DNA of 64,000 nucleotides from Monilinia fructicola (taxonomy: Eukaryota; Ascomycota; Leotiomycetes; Helotiales; Sclerotiniaceae): positions 1,550,001-1,614,000 of the forward strand of contig VICG01000013.1 of NCBI GenBank assembly GCA_008692225.1. Direction: 5' to 3'. The notes below the pieces were generated by a model. The model was not told the origin of the DNA, did not search any database, and saw only the letters and a list, made by a program, of their open reading frames with translations. Each line of letters starts with the position of its first letter. Within the stretch, counting starts at the first letter, position 1. Made by a program: the position numbers and the translations under genes. This document shows positions 63,608-64,000 of this stretch, one piece after another.

Positions 63608-64000
63608 CTATATGGCTGTTTTAATAATGTTTAAGATTATGTTAAAATATTCTTAATTTGAATTAAGAACGTTTTGAAATACTTAGTGGCGCAACTGAAT
63701 ATATTTAACACTACACCTGCATTCAAACGGTCTCAAAATGGTTTTAATATATTTTAGTATTTTAAGATAATATTAAATTAATTTAAGCTAATTTAAGCTA
63801 TTCTTAATATAGCTCAAATCGATAAAATATATTAATATATCTTAAGATATCTTAAAATAGCTTAAAATAATTTAATAATTGGAGATTATATTAAAACCGT
63901 GTTAAGATTATATTAATACCGTATTAAAATCATAATTTAATTAATTATAATAATATATAGGAATTTAGAAAAATGATTAGTTATCAAGTTATTATTGGTT
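63608..64000. repeat. Second-family element, 5' part, truncated by window edge
   Basis: Begins TACTATATGGCTGTTTTAAT, parallel to TACTTTATGGCTTTTTTAAT at 59119, and includes CTTAGTGGCGCAACTG at 63682. It continues beyond the window. Confidence 0.55.

Larger units (their letters stand above)
49371..64000. other. AT-rich, RIP-degraded transposon block
   Basis: About 14.6 kb of very low GC DNA with no intact gene. Related copies inside differ mainly by C-to-T and G-to-A changes, the signature of repeat-induced point mutation. The block is a nest of at least three repeat families (LINE-like, foldback, second inverted-repeat family) plus long direct repeats, each described separately. It runs off the right edge. 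Around 49400-49620 some ordinary-GC sequence remains, with a GTAAGT donor-like site at 49503. The open frames at 51466 and 55938 are AT-driven. Confidence 0.8.

Overview
The window looks like a chromosome segment of a filamentous ascomycete (Pezizomycotina). Genes are split by short GT-AG introns, mostly 44-85 bp, many with CTAAC/CTGAC-like branch sites. The housekeeping genes are typical fungal orthologues. Gene-rich, moderate-GC DNA (1-49.4 kb) abuts a gene-free, extremely AT-rich block (49.4-64 kb) that looks like transposons destroyed by repeat-induced point mutation (RIP). The mix of TACCTAGGTA-type simple repeats, AT-rich isochores and gene types would suit a Leotiomycete such as the Botrytis/Sclerotinia group; that assignment is inference. 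Layout, 1-13.8 kb: 3' part of a tRNA wybutosine-synthesis gene (TYW4/PPM2-like, +), a mitochondrial S-adenosylmethionine carrier (PET8-like, -) divergent from a TilS-type tRNA(Ile)-lysidine synthase (+), a cysteine-rich single-pass membrane protein (-), and a PPS1-like dual-specificity phosphatase (-). 13.8-19 kb is non-coding, rich in microsatellites, and holds a 447-bp TIR element with a TA target site. 19-31.8 kb: an unrecognised 11-exon gene with an HETAH zincin-like motif (+), Dom34/pelota (-), an aldo-keto reductase (+) and a secreted, probably GPI-anchored S41-family protease (+). 32-42.3 kb is a compact housekeeping block: RNA polymerase I largest subunit (-), divergent from splicing factor PRP3 (+), which converges on the TFIIH helicase RAD3/XPD (-). 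44.8-47.7 kb: a divergent histone H3/H4 pair with a 1.76-kb spacer. 49.4-64 kb: a nested graveyard of degraded elements, including at least two copies of a LINE-like sequence in opposite orientation, a foldback element with G/C-rich termini, a second inverted-repeat family and long direct repeats. The functional themes are translation and tRNA modification (TYW4, TilS, Dom34), transcription, repair and splicing (RPA190, RAD3, PRP3), chromatin (H3, H4) and SAM supply (the carrier feeds mitochondrial methylation). These are neighbours, not an operon-like cluster. The strongest anomaly is that four conserved genes (DOM34, the S41 protease, RPA190, RAD3) each carry one small reading-frame break while the rest of the gene is intact. 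Three breaks are a single extra base in a short homopolymer. Assembly indels are the simplest explanation. I did not find a convincing new defence or metabolic system; the most novel-looking items are the HETAH-motif gene and the nested repeat architecture of the AT-rich block.
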